Positions 33,268 to 42,394 of a stretch of 60,364 bases of DNA are shown in pieces (the first letter of the stretch is position 1; each line of letters starts with the position of its first letter). This DNA comes from Arthrobacter sp. H14. GTDB lineage: Bacteria; Actinomycetota; Actinomycetes; Actinomycetales; Micrococcaceae. Both the position numbers and the translations under genes were made by a program. The notes under the pieces were generated by a model. That model did not search any database, was not told the DNA's origin, and saw only the letters and a program-made list of their open reading frames with translations. The DNA lies in contig NZ_KI914639.1 of NCBI RefSeq assembly GCF_000520495.1, forward strand, positions 18,534 through 78,897. Reading direction: 5' to 3'.

Positions 33268-34551
33268 CTACCGGGCGGGATAGTTCCGCTGGGTCTCGCC
33301 GGTGTAGAGCTGGCGGGGACGGCCGATCTTCGTCTGCGGATCCTGCATCATCTCGCGCCACTGGGCGATCCAGCCGGGCAGGCGTCCGATAGCGAACAAC
33401 ACCGTGAACATCTTCTCCGGGAATCCCATGGCCTTGTAGATCAGGCCGGTATAGAAGTCCACGTTCGGGTATAGCTTGCGCTCGATGAAGTAGTCGTCCG
33501 CCAGGGCCTTGTCCTCAAGCCGCACGGCGATGTCCAGCAATTCGTCATTGCCGCCCAGTTTCGACAGAATGTCGTGGGCGGTGTCCTTGACGATCTTTGC
33601 GCGCGGGTCGTAGTTCTTGTAGACGCGGTGCCCGAAGCCCATCAGCTTCACACCCGCTTCCTTGTTTTTGACCTTCTCCATGAAGTCCTCCGGCTCGGTG
33701 CCGTCGGCCTTGATGTCGCGGAGCATGTTCAGGACGGCTTCGTTCGCTCCGCCGTGCAGCGGCCCGAAGAGCGCGTTGATGCCGGCGGAAATCGATGCGA
33801 ACATGTTCGCATTCGAGCTTCCGACCAGCCGGACGGTCGACGTCGAGCAGTTCTGTTCGTGGTCCGCGTGCAGGATCAGCAACAGATCGAGGGCCTTGAC
33901 CATGGTTGGATCCATCTCGTACGGCTCGGCCGGCAGGCCGAAGGAGAGCCGCATGAAGTTTTCCACCAGGTTCATGGAGTTGTCCGGGTACAGCATCGGC
34001 TGGCCCATCGACTTCTTGTGCGCGTAGGCCGCGATCACCGGCAGCTTCGCCAGCAGCCGGAAGGTGGATAATTCAACCTGCTCGTCGTCGAACGGGTCGA
34101 GCGAATCCTGGTAGAACGTCGACAGTGCCGACACCGCGGAGGACAGCACTGGCATCGGGTGCGCATCGCGCGGGAAGCCGCCGAAAAAACCCTTCAGGTC
34201 CTCGTGCAGCAGAGTGTGCCGGCGGATCCGCTCGTCGAACGCGGCTAACTCGGTGTCGCTGGGAAGGTTTCCGTAAATCAGCAGGTACGAGACCTCGAGG
34301 AAGCTGGAGTGCTCGGCCAGCTGGTCGATCGGATAGCCGCGGTACCGCAGGATACCGGCCTCGCCATCGATGTAGGTAATGGCGGAACTGGTTGCGGCGG
34401 TATTCATGAAGCCGGGGTCGAAGGTGACAGACCCGGTTTCCTTGAGCAACTTGGATACGTCGTATCCGTCGTTCCCTTCGGCCGCCTTCACTCGCGGGAG
34501 GTCAAGCTGACCGCCGTCGTACTTAAGGCTGGCGCCACTTTGCTCAGTCAT
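33268..34551 (-). CDS. gltA: Citrate synthase (type II)
   Basis: A 427-residue enzyme condensing oxaloacetate and acetyl-CoA at the entry to the citric acid cycle. Catalytic residues are recognisable: His in GPLHGGANEAV, His in MGFGHRVYKNYDPRAK and Asp in the C-terminal block with YPNVDFYTGLIYKAMGF. The N-terminal beta domain of hexameric bacterial enzymes is present (LPRVKAAEGNDGYDVSKLL). The ATG has GAGGGGA upstream. It is probably monocistronic; the palindrome lies about 45 bases after its stop. Confidence 0.95.
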   Translation of the reverse strand: MTEQSGASLKYDGGQLDLPRVKAAEGNDGYDVSKLLKETGSVTFDPGFMNTAATSSAITYIDGEAGILRYRGYPIDQLAEHSSFLEVSYLLIYGNLPSDTELAAFDERIRRHTLLHEDLKGFFGGFPRDAHPMPVLSSAVSALSTFYQDSLDPFDDEQVELSTFRLLAKLPVIAAYAHKKSMGQPMLYPDNSMNLVENFMRLSFGLPAEPYEMDPTMVKALDLLLILHADHEQNCSTSTVRLVGSSNANMFASISAGINALFGPLHGGANEAVLNMLRDIKADGTEPEDFMEKVKNKEAGVKLMGFGHRVYKNYDPRAKIVKDTAHDILSKLGGNDELLDIAVRLEDKALADDYFIERKLYPNVDFYTGLIYKAMGFPEKMFTVLFAIGRLPGWIAQWREMMQDPQTKIGRPRQLYTGETQRNYPAR

Positions 34552-34655
34552 TTAGGTCCCCTCGTGAGGTTTCGTTGAACTTTGCATCCATCCCTCGACT
34601 GGGAACGAATATGCGCATACTCAGCTAAAACGCTACCGCGTGGTTGCCCCGATCA

Positions 34656-35819
34656 CTAATCAGATGTAACAGGGACGGACTGCAAACGCTGAACCGCCGC
34701 ATCGATCCGTTCATCCGTACCCGTCAGGGCCACGCGGATGTATCCGGCGCCTGCCTCCCCGTAAAAAGTCCCGGGGCCGACGACGATTCCGGCCTTGGCG
34801 AATCGTCCCACTGTGGTCCAGGTGTCCTCACCGGCGGTTCCCCAAAGGTAGAGCCCGGCCTCGGAGTGTTCCACCTGGATTCCGGCGCCGCGCAGTGCAG
34901 GCAGCAGGCGCTCGCGCCGTGAACGGTACAGGCCCTTCTGAGCCTCGACATGCGCGTCGTCGTCGAGTCCGGCGCGCATGGCTTCCTGGACCGGGAACGG
35001 CACAATCATGCCGGCGTGTTTACGGCTGTTGATCAGATTGGCGATCAGTTGCGGGTCCCCGGCGGTGAATGCGGCCCGGTAACCTGCGACGTTGGACTGT
35101 TTGCTGAGCGAGTAGACCGAGAGCAGTTCCTGGTGTGAACCGTCCGCGACGGCCGGATCAAGGATGCTCGGAACGGGTTCCCCGCCCCGGCTGCTGTCCC
35201 AAGTCCCCCAGCCAAGTTCGGCGTAGCATTCATCGGAGGCGACAACCGCTCCAACGGCACGGGCCTGTTCGACGACGGCGGCCAGTTCAGCTTTGCTTCG
35301 GACGATACCTGTTGGGTTGGCCGGTGAATTGATCCAGACGAGCCGCACCCGGGACCGGGTATCGTCGTCGAGTTCATCCAGGTTGTCGGCAGCGACCGGA
35401 GTTGCGGAAGCAAGGAGCGCGCCGACGTCGTACGTTGGGTAGGCAACGGTGGGACGGACGACGACGTCCCCGGCGCCAAGCCCGAGCAGCGTCGGCAACC
35501 ACGCCACCAACTCCTTGGACCCGATGGTGGGCATCACGGCGGCAGGATCGAGGTCCGGGACGCCGCGGCGGCGGGCGAACCAATTGGCTACTGCTTCCCG
35601 CAGGGCGTCAGTGCCTTGGGTGGTGGGATAACCGGGCGCATTGGCTGCGGCGGCGAGCGCCTGCTGGACTACCTCCGGCGTCGGATCGACCGGGGTTCCA
35701 ATGGAAAGGTTGACCGCGCCGTCCGCATGGTTGGACGCCTGCTGGACGTATGGCGCCATGGCATTCCACGGATAGTCCGGCAGGCTGAGGCCAAAACCTG
35801 CCCGGCGGGTTTCCGTCAC
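34656..35819 (-). CDS. dapC: Succinyldiaminopimelate transaminase
   Basis: A 387-residue PLP-dependent class I aminotransferase that makes N-succinyl-L,L-diaminopimelate, the step between DapD and DapE. The PLP-lysine lies in SVYSLSKQSNVAGYR, with DECYAELGW before it and NLSIGTPVDPTP near the N-terminus. Its GTG start overlaps the fdxA stop (GTGA), so the two are translated together, an order I recall from other actinobacteria. Assignment to DapC rather than another aminotransferase rests on that coupling and on the nearby dapD and dapE. Confidence 0.9.
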   Translation of the reverse strand: MTETRRAGFGLSLPDYPWNAMAPYVQQASNHADGAVNLSIGTPVDPTPEVVQQALAAAANAPGYPTTQGTDALREAVANWFARRRGVPDLDPAAVMPTIGSKELVAWLPTLLGLGAGDVVVRPTVAYPTYDVGALLASATPVAADNLDELDDDTRSRVRLVWINSPANPTGIVRSKAELAAVVEQARAVGAVVASDECYAELGWGTWDSSRGGEPVPSILDPAVADGSHQELLSVYSLSKQSNVAGYRAAFTAGDPQLIANLINSRKHAGMIVPFPVQEAMRAGLDDDAHVEAQKGLYRSRRERLLPALRGAGIQVEHSEAGLYLWGTAGEDTWTTVGRFAKAGIVVGPGTFYGEAGAGYIRVALTGTDERIDAAVQRLQSVPVTSD

Positions 35820-36148
35820 AGCTGGACGTCTTGGTTCTGCGGAGGAAGGACGGAAATGATCGGGTGGTCCGTATGCGTGTTGCCCAGCTTGGCCGCGCCG
35901 CCGGGGGAACCGATGTCGTCAAAGAACTCAACATTGGCCTTGTAGTATTCGGCCCACTGCTCGGGAGTGTCGTCCTCGTAGTAGATCGCCTCGACGGGAC
36001 AGACCGGTTCGCAGGCGCCGCAATCGACACACTCGTCGGGATGGATGTACAGCGAGCGTTCGCCTTCATAGATGCAGTCCACCGGGCATTCTTCGATGCA
36101 TGCCTTGTCCTTAACATCCACGCAGGGCTGCGCGATTACGTAAGTCAC
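35816..36148 (-). CDS. fdxA: Seven-iron ferredoxin
   Basis: A 110-residue [3Fe-4S][4Fe-4S] ferredoxin beginning (from GTG) MTYVIAQPCVDVKDKACIEE. Cysteines at 9, 17, 21, 25, 40, 43, 46 and 50 fit the 7-Fe pattern: C9, C17 and C50 for the 3Fe cluster and C21, C40, C43, C46 for the 4Fe cluster. The acidic C-terminal extension is usual for actinobacterial FdxA. A longer open frame upstream (to 36670) is not coding. AAAGG precedes the GTG. It is translationally coupled to dapC; its electron partner is unknown. Confidence 0.93.
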   Translation of the reverse strand: MTYVIAQPCVDVKDKACIEECPVDCIYEGERSLYIHPDECVDCGACEPVCPVEAIYYEDDTPEQWAEYYKANVEFFDDIGSPGGAAKLGNTHTDHPIISVLPPQNQDVQL

Positions 36149-36271
36149 GTCCCGACCTTTCTCTAGAATCCGTGATTGGCCACTATCCATTATCCCCCAC
36201 GACCACGGTCTCCACCTACCGGCAAGGGGTGATGTACGGCATGGACTGGGTTTCACAACCCTGCCTGCGCC

Positions 36272-36277
36272 TACCAT
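36272..36277 (+). promoter_or_regulatory. -10 element TACCAT, leaderless start of the 75-residue gene
   Basis: TACCAT ends 6 bases before the GTG at 36284. Confidence 0.5.
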
Positions 36278-36283
36278 GTAACT

Positions 36284-36511
36284 GTGACTCTGCCACCTGC
36301 CGCGAACAAGCTCCAAAACATACCTGTCGGCAGTCGGGTTGTGGTCCGCTACCGGATAGCTGAAGGCTTGACCGACGCGTTGGGCTATCTGAGCGGCGTC
36401 ACGGACACTGAATGCACGGTACAGACACGGACCGGCGACGTGGTGATTGCGCTTGAGCTGGTCCAGGCTGCCAAAATGGTTCCGCCTCCGCCGCCCCGAC
36501 GGCCGCCATGA
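36284..36511 (+). CDS. Small hypothetical protein, 75 residues
   Basis: Not firmly recognised. The core GSRVVVRYRIAEGLTDALGY and TVQTRTGDVVIALELVQAAK looks like a small beta-barrel (SH3-like). Similar segments form the N-terminal part of some actinobacterial GNAT acetyltransferases, but here the gene ends in a Pro-rich tail (MVPPPPPRRPP) without an acetyltransferase domain. It may be a free-standing version or a relic. The GTG start is supported by a leaderless -10. It is divergent from fdxA. A clear terminator begins at its stop codon. Confidence 0.6.
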   Translation: MTLPPAANKLQNIPVGSRVVVRYRIAEGLTDALGYLSGVTDTECTVQTRTGDVVIALELVQAAKMVPPPPPRRPP

Positions 36512-36543
36512 GACAGTAGCCGGACATGTGTCGGCTACTGTCT
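36511..36543. terminator. Hairpin between convergent genes
   Basis: A perfect 12-bp inverted repeat (36511-36522 with 36532-36543) with a 9-base loop. It begins at the stop codon of the small + strand gene and faces the end of the ABC operon on the minus strand. Confidence 0.8.
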
Positions 36544-36587
36544 CCGGCAGCAAGGTCAGCGACGGGGATCCTGGCCTCGCCGGCCTG

Positions 36588-38315
36588 TCAGCCGGTGGAG
36601 GCCAGCGGAATATTTCCACCGGGGATGGATTCAAGCAGATCGCGGGTGTAATCCTGCTTGGGGTTATCAAAGACCTCGTCAGTCGTCGCCGCCTCCACCA
36701 GTTTCCCGTTGCGCATTACCAATACTTCGTCCGCTATCTGTCGGACCACCGCAAGATCATGGCTGATGAACAGGTAGCTCAAACCAAATTCGCCCTGCAG
36801 ATCGTTGAGGAGGTTAAGGATCTGGTCCTGCACAAGAACATCGAGGGCAGAAACGGCTTCGTCGCAAACGACGACTTCCGGATCCAGCGCCAGTGCACGG
36901 GCAATGGCGATGCGTTGCCGCTGTCCACCCGAGAGTTCATTTGGGTATCGATTGACCGTAGAGGCCGGCATCGCGACCTTTTCCAATAGGTCTTTAATTT
37001 TCTGCCGGCGCTGCTTTCCATTACCGATCCCGTGTGTACGAAGCGGCTCCTCAATAGTGCGGTAGATGGAGTACATCGGATCCAGTGTCCCGTATGGATT
37101 TTGGAAAATAGGCTGCACCTTCCGGCGCAGCCCAAGCAAGTCGCGGCCGGCCAGCGGCGCAATGTCTTCGCCGTCGAACAGGACCCTTCCACTCGTCGGG
37201 CGCAGCAGGCGCAACGCCATTTGTGCCACAGTCGATTTACCTGAACCGGATTCCCCGACCAGCGCCATCGTGGTGCCACGTTGAAGTGCGAAAGAAACAT
37301 CGTCGACCGCCTTGAAATCAGTCGATTTTTGGCCAAAGCCGCCACGGATCGGGAAGGCCTTAGTCAGATTCTCCGCGACAAGGACGTTGTCCCGGCTTTC
37401 GGTCTCGGCAAGGACTTCCCTTGATGCCGCCTCCCTTTCTGCGATTTGGCTGCGCTCGTGCGCGGATTCGAGTCGGCGGGATGCCAGCGATGGAGCAGAG
37501 TGAACAAGCCGTTTGGTGTACGGATGTTGTGGATCCTGCAAAATTTCCAAGGCCGCTCCGGATTCGACGATCCGGCCCTTGTACATCACCGCAAGGTGTT
37601 CAGCCCGTTCCGCGGCAAGGCCGAGATCGTGGGTAATGAGCAGCACGGCAACGCCCAACTCGGACGTCAGTGAGTCGAGATGGTTGAGGATCTGATGTTG
37701 GACAGTGACATCCAGCGCCGACGTCGGCTCATCGGCCACCAGGAGCTCCGGCCGGGCAGCCAGACCCATGGCAATCAGTGACCGCTGGAGCATGCCGCCG
37801 GAGAATTCGTGCGGAAACTGACGTGCCCTCTCGTCGGCGTCGGGAAGGCCCGCCTCGGCAAGCAACTCCCGCACCCGTATGTCGGCTGCCTTGCCCTTGG
37901 CTATGTTGTTCGCCTGGAGTGTCTCTTTAATCTGGTATCCCACACGCCACAACGGATTGAGGTTGGACATCGGATCCTGCGGAACGAGCCCAATGGAGGA
38001 CCCGCGGACCGCAGCCATCCGCCGCTTGGAAAATTCCGTCACTTCCTCTCCGCGGAAGAGAATGGAACCACCCAACACTCTGCCGTTGGCAGGGAGCAGA
38101 TTGATGATGCTATGTGCAAGCGTTGACTTCCCGGAACCGGATTCGCCGACAATTGCCACAGTCTGACCGGGGTAAACGGTGAGGTTGGCCCCGCGTACGG
38201 CCGGGACCATACCGTTCTGTGTTTTGAAGCCAACTTCCAGGTCGGAAATCTGCAACAAGGGAGCTGTTTCGGCGGCCACCGGTTCAAAGGTGGCTTGATT
38301 GGCATACCCGCTCAT
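36588..38315 (-). CDS. Oligopeptide-type ABC transporter, fused double ATPase (system 1)
   Basis: A 575-residue protein with two complete ABC ATPase domains (DppD- and DppF-like) in one chain, powering a peptide- or nickel-type importer. Each half has Walker [10 protein letters not shown], a signature motif (SGGMLQR in the first, SGGQRQR in the second) and a Walker B aspartate ([18 protein letters not shown]). The halves join by a charged linker near residues 275-320. Its ATG overlaps the preceding permease stop (ATGA). It is the last gene of the operon, which runs from the binding protein at 41930 down to here. Confidence 0.93.
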   Translation of the reverse strand: MSGYANQATFEPVAAETAPLLQISDLEVGFKTQNGMVPAVRGANLTVYPGQTVAIVGESGSGKSTLAHSIINLLPANGRVLGGSILFRGEEVTEFSKRRMAAVRGSSIGLVPQDPMSNLNPLWRVGYQIKETLQANNIAKGKAADIRVRELLAEAGLPDADERARQFPHEFSGGMLQRSLIAMGLAARPELLVADEPTSALDVTVQHQILNHLDSLTSELGVAVLLITHDLGLAAERAEHLAVMYKGRIVESGAALEILQDPQHPYTKRLVHSAPSLASRRLESAHERSQIAEREAASREVLAETESRDNVLVAENLTKAFPIRGGFGQKSTDFKAVDDVSFALQRGTTMALVGESGSGKSTVAQMALRLLRPTSGRVLFDGEDIAPLAGRDLLGLRRKVQPIFQNPYGTLDPMYSIYRTIEEPLRTHGIGNGKQRRQKIKDLLEKVAMPASTVNRYPNELSGGQRQRIAIARALALDPEVVVCDEAVSALDVLVQDQILNLLNDLQGEFGLSYLFISHDLAVVRQIADEVLVMRNGKLVEAATTDEVFDNPKQDYTRDLLESIPGGNIPLASTG

Positions 38316-39277
38316 CGGGTCCTCGCTTTCGGATCGAGCGCGTCCCGGACAGCATCACCCATCATGATGAAACTCAGCACAGTTACCGCCAAGGCCGCCG
38401 CTGGGAAGAATAGGGCCTCCGGGTTCGTGCGCAACAGTGTCTGTGCCGAGGCGATATCTGCACCCCAGGAAACTATCGAGGTGGGAAGGCCAAGCCCCAG
38501 ATATGAGAGCGTGGCCTCGGCCACAATATAAATGCCCAATGAGACGGTAGCCGTGACAATCACGGGAGCTATGGAATTGGGCAGTACATGGCGAATCAGG
38601 TTTTTCAGCGGTGTGGCTCCAACTGCTGTTGACGCCGTCACAAAGTCCGAGTTTTTGGTTGAAATCACTGCGCCGCGGGTAATTCTCGCTATCTGTGTCC
38701 AACCAAACGCGGCCAGCACCGCCACGATGTGCCAGGCAGATATGCTGCCGCGGAAGAGCTGGAGCAGAACAATTGCTGCGAGGATGAACGGGATCGCGAA
38801 AAAGATGTCGATGATCCGGGAAAGCAGCGCGTCCAGCCAACCTCCGTAGAATCCGGCAATTGCTCCGACTATGCCCCCCAGGATCACCACGGCGATGGTT
38901 GTAAAAGCTCCCACCATCACCGAGGCACGAGCGCCATAAATGACCCGGGCATAGATATCACAGCCCTGCTGGTTAAAGCCCAGCGGATGGCCGGCCCGCG
39001 GATCAGCCAAGCTGTTATCAAGAGTGCAGAATGTTGGATCCGCCGAGGTGAACAAGGCCGGCAGTGCTACGACAACAGCGATCAGCAATATCAGCAACGC
39101 CGAAATGATAAACAGCGGTTCCCGGATCAGTGAGCGGAACGCATCTTTCCATAGGCTTGATCCATCAGATTCTTTGGACACCGCATCCACGCTCTGCAAT
39201 GGAGTTTCCTCCAGCGGGGCGACGTAGCGGTGCTGCCCGGCACGCGTGGTGCGGGAATTAGTAGTGGCTTCAGGCAT
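38312..39277 (-). CDS. Oligopeptide-type ABC permease, DppC-like (system 1)
   Basis: A 321-residue membrane protein of the DppC/OppC family. The N-terminal cytoplasmic tail is about 60 residues, then six helices. The EAA loop for ATPase contact is at TASTAVGATPLKNLIRHVLP. The ATG at 39277 overlaps the end of the other permease gene by 8 bases; the earlier open frame is out-of-frame reading of that gene. Its stop overlaps the ATPase start by 4 bases. The substrate is a peptide or similar solute, not defined by sequence. Confidence 0.92.
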   Translation of the reverse strand: MPEATTNSRTTRAGQHRYVAPLEETPLQSVDAVSKESDGSSLWKDAFRSLIREPLFIISALLILLIAVVVALPALFTSADPTFCTLDNSLADPRAGHPLGFNQQGCDIYARVIYGARASVMVGAFTTIAVVILGGIVGAIAGFYGGWLDALLSRIIDIFFAIPFILAAIVLLQLFRGSISAWHIVAVLAAFGWTQIARITRGAVISTKNSDFVTASTAVGATPLKNLIRHVLPNSIAPVIVTATVSLGIYIVAEATLSYLGLGLPTSIVSWGADIASAQTLLRTNPEALFFPAAALAVTVLSFIMMGDAVRDALDPKARTR

Positions 39278-40193
39278 ATCGGATCCTCGGGTCCAGGACC
39301 GCATACAACAGGTCCACGAGCAGGTTCGCAAGAATGTAGACGATCACCAGCAGCGTCACGATCGAGACGACCGTGGTGCCTTCACTCCGCAGAATCGCGT
39401 CATACAGCGCACTTCCGACGCCGTCGACAGCGAAAATGTTCTCGGTCACGATGGCTCCGCCCATTAACGTTCCAAGGTCTGCACCGAGGAACGTGACTAC
39501 CGGAATTAGGGAATTGCGCAGGACGTGTACGGTGGTCACCCGTCCTTCCGAGAGCCCCTTCGCGCGGGCAGTCCGGACGTGATCGGCAGTCAAGTTCTCG
39601 ACAATTGAAGTCCTCGTCAGACGGATGACATAGGCCAACGAGACTCCGGCGAGCACAAGCGCGGGCATCAGAAGCGATATGAACGAGGCGTCGCGCGCAG
39701 TGGCCGGGAACCATCCAAGCTCGATGCCGAACACGAACTGTCCAACAAATCCGAGGACGAAGGTGGGAATTGCGATGATGACCAGCGACAGCATCAATAC
39801 CGTCGAGTCGAAGAGCTTGCCCTGTCTGATACCGGCGATGACGCCAATGATGATGCCAAAGACCATCTCAAAGACCAGCGCCATGGAAGCAAGCTTGATC
39901 GTCGTCGGGAATACGCGGGTAATGACGTCAATAACGGGCTGGCCGGTAAAGGTGATTCCAAAGTCGCCGACGAACAGACCCTTTACGAACAGTAGATATT
40001 GGATGATGAAAGGTTCATCAAGGTTGTACTCGGCACGAATCTGATCGGCGACGTTCTCGTTGATGGGCTTCTCGCCAAACAGTGCTGCCACGGGATCACC
40101 GGGCATTGCAAAGACCATGGCGTAGATCAGAAGGGTGGTGCCCAGCAATACAGGAATCATTTGTAAGACCCTGCGGGACGTGTAGCGAAGCAC
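39270..40193 (-). CDS. Oligopeptide-type ABC permease, DppB-like (system 1)
   Basis: A 307-residue DppB/OppB-type permease of normal length, beginning MLRYTSRRVLQMIPVLLGTT from a GTG. A near-consensus ribosome-binding site AAAGGAGG lies just upstream. The EAA loop is visible (RTARAKGLSEGRVTTVHVL). It pairs with the DppC-like subunit to form the pore. A 16-bp hairpin separates it from the binding-protein gene. Confidence 0.92.
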   Translation of the reverse strand: MLRYTSRRVLQMIPVLLGTTLLIYAMVFAMPGDPVAALFGEKPINENVADQIRAEYNLDEPFIIQYLLFVKGLFVGDFGITFTGQPVIDVITRVFPTTIKLASMALVFEMVFGIIIGVIAGIRQGKLFDSTVLMLSLVIIAIPTFVLGFVGQFVFGIELGWFPATARDASFISLLMPALVLAGVSLAYVIRLTRTSIVENLTADHVRTARAKGLSEGRVTTVHVLRNSLIPVVTFLGADLGTLMGGAIVTENIFAVDGVGSALYDAILRSEGTTVVSIVTLLVIVYILANLLVDLLYAVLDPRIRYA

Positions 40194-40225
40194 TACGCGA
40201 CCTCCTTTAGGTGTGCACTCAAAAT

Positions 40226-40262
40226 TTGGTCCGGGATGGGGCCAGACCCCATCCCGGACCAA
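40226..40262 (-). terminator. Intra-operon hairpin between binding protein and permease (system 1)
   Basis: A perfect 16-bp inverted repeat (40226-40241 with 40247-40262) with a 5-base loop, 12 bases after the binding-protein stop. It precedes the permease ribosome-binding site by about 20 bases. Confidence 0.85.
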
Positions 40263-40274
40263 TTGAAAAGGAAA

Positions 40275-41930
40275 TTACTTCTTGGTGATCTGGTAGTACG
40301 CGGGAACGTTCTTCCAGTCGAACTCCACGTTCTTCAGTTCAGGAACGCTGGCAGCAGCAACATTCTCGTACCATAGCGGGATGGCAGGCAGGTCTTCCAG
40401 CAGGATTTCCTCAGCCTCCTGGTACAACTCAATACCCTTCTCCGGTGAATCGGCGGCCGCGGCCTGAGCGACCTTCTTGTCGAACTCTTCGTTCTTATAG
40501 TCACCATCGTTGGATCCATTGCCATCCGCCGCATCCGAGGAATACAGCGCCACCAGATAATTACCGATGGATGGATAGTCGCCCTGCCAACCCGAACGGA
40601 ATGGATACTGGATTTCACGCTCGGTGATCAGGCTCCGGAACTGTCCGAAGGTGGCAGTGGGAGCACCGATGGCTTCGATTTCGAGAGTGTTCGAAATCTG
40701 GTTGGTGACAGCGTCGACCCACTGCTTATGTGAGTCGTCACCGTTGTAACCGAGCTTGAACGTGCCGGTCCATTCATTGATCTTGTTGGCCTCTGCCCAC
40801 AGCTTTTTGGCTTGTTCCGGGTTGTACTCCAGCACATCAGAGCCTTCGAGGCTGTCGCTGTAGCCATCAAGCGTGGGAGCGGTGAAGTCGGTGGCCGGCG
40901 TAACAGAGCCTTGGAAGATTGCTTCAGCAATCTGAGGCCGGTTTATCGACATAGACAGGGCGTGGCGGCGTAGTTGGCCCTCCTCGCCCCCGAAATGCTT
41001 CAACCGCTCCGGAATCGTGAAGCTCTGGAATACGGAACCAGGTTGGCTGTACGATTTGATGCTTTCGTTTTCTGTGTAAGTCTTCAGCGCCGAGGCGGGC
41101 ACGGCGTCGATAAGATCAAGCGCACCGTCCTGCACGTCAGCGTAAGCGGCCTCATTGTCTGTATAGACCCGCAGCGTTAGACCGTCGTTCTTGACCGTGC
41201 GGTTTCCCTCGTAATCGGGATTTTTGACAAGCCGGATTTGCCGATTGTGCTCCCAGGCGCCTTCCCCATCCATCATGTACGGACCGTTGCCGATTGGATT
41301 CTCGCCAAAGGCATCCATGTCCTCGAATGCCACCTGCGGAAGTGGGGAATAGGCGGAGTATCCCAGTCGAAGCGGGAAATCCGACTCCGGCTGATTAAGG
41401 GTCACAGTGAAGTGATAGTCGTCAACGACTTTGAGCCCGGACATAGTTTTGGCCGTCGGCTCGGCACCCTCCTTGCTCGGGTTAACGTCTTCGTAACCCT
41501 CGATTGGTGCGAAAAAATTCGCCGAAAGCTGGGCATTGGTGGCCAGTGCACCGTAGTTCCAGGCGTCAACAAACGAATGTGCCGTGACCTTTTCGCCATT
41601 GGTGAAGGTCCAGCCCTTTTCCAAGGTGATGTCGTATGTTTGAGAATCTTCAGTCTCAATGGACTTGGCTACTTCATTCTGCATGGTGCCGTCGACGTCG
41701 TAACTGACGAGCCCGGCAAACAGCTGAGTGATGACGCGGCCGCCACCGACTTCATTCGTCGACGTGGGCACAAGCGGATTCTGCGGCTCAGTCGTATTGG
41801 CCGTAATAATGACGGCGCCGTCGCCGTCGGCTTGGGATTCAGCGTCGCCGCCGCAGCCGGTTAATGCAAGACCGGCAACGACAGCCAGGCCCACGCCTTT
41901 GAGCAACGCCCTTTGACGGATGCTCTTCAT
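40275..41930 (-). CDS. Oligopeptide-type substrate-binding lipoprotein (system 1)
   Basis: A 551-residue family-5 solute-binding protein. It begins MKSIRQRALLKG and has a lipobox LTGC (Cys near 26) followed by GGDAESQADGDG. The family-5 pattern is visible in AKSIETEDSQTYDITLEKGW and in the C-terminal AEEILLEDLPAIPLWYEN. This type binds oligopeptides or related solutes and is tethered to the outer face of the membrane. The ATG at 41930 has AGGAGG 5 bases upstream; the frame further upstream is not protein-like. It is the first gene of the operon. Confidence 0.94.
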   Translation of the reverse strand: MKSIRQRALLKGVGLAVVAGLALTGCGGDAESQADGDGAVIITANTTEPQNPLVPTSTNEVGGGRVITQLFAGLVSYDVDGTMQNEVAKSIETEDSQTYDITLEKGWTFTNGEKVTAHSFVDAWNYGALATNAQLSANFFAPIEGYEDVNPSKEGAEPTAKTMSGLKVVDDYHFTVTLNQPESDFPLRLGYSAYSPLPQVAFEDMDAFGENPIGNGPYMMDGEGAWEHNRQIRLVKNPDYEGNRTVKNDGLTLRVYTDNEAAYADVQDGALDLIDAVPASALKTYTENESIKSYSQPGSVFQSFTIPERLKHFGGEEGQLRRHALSMSINRPQIAEAIFQGSVTPATDFTAPTLDGYSDSLEGSDVLEYNPEQAKKLWAEANKINEWTGTFKLGYNGDDSHKQWVDAVTNQISNTLEIEAIGAPTATFGQFRSLITEREIQYPFRSGWQGDYPSIGNYLVALYSSDAADGNGSNDGDYKNEEFDKKVAQAAAADSPEKGIELYQEAEEILLEDLPAIPLWYENVAAASVPELKNVEFDWKNVPAYYQITKK

Positions 41931-42394
41931 AAGTCCTCCTGATCGTATAGACCGTGATGGTGCCTTGTCAGGCTCCAGCCAGTGCATCGGTCTATGGTGT
42001 GTGTCGTGAATGGTGGCACTTTGTGATGCAGTACCGGCCCATCTCAATTGAGCGGATTCCGCCGGGCGAACATGTCTTGGCGGGCACGGTGGTTTACAAG
42101 TCTCTTTTGTATGACTTGAAACATTTGTTGCATCGGCCCCCGACGTTAGCCGAGTCACAACTGAAGGGCCAAAACGCGAATAACAACATTTTCGATCAGT
42201 CGAAGTCACATTTTCTCACCACAGGGAACTCGCTGAGAGCATCGTGTGGACCGTCTTTCCGGGCTGAATCAGAGCTGTGGAGAAGGCGCGACCTGGTTCC
42301 AGGGAGCGGGCGGTTTGAAACATTTGGCGGGAACGATCGTTTTCCGATCGTTACACTGGAGGGCTGTGCGTGCTGTCGGCGGCGCCTTCAGCGC
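41931..42394 (-). promoter_or_regulatory. 464-base promoter region of ABC system 1
   Basis: No gene is seen. On the minus strand a candidate promoter is CTGACA (41966-41971), 18-base spacer, TACGAT (41942-41947). Farther up are two copies of TTGAAACATTTG (42116-42127 and 42315-42326) about 200 bases apart, and the palindrome AACGATCGTT (42332-42341) with a second GATCGTT right after it. This part is richer in A and T than its neighbours. It is likely the control region of the peptide operon and possibly the SDR gene's downstream end. Confidence 0.45.
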
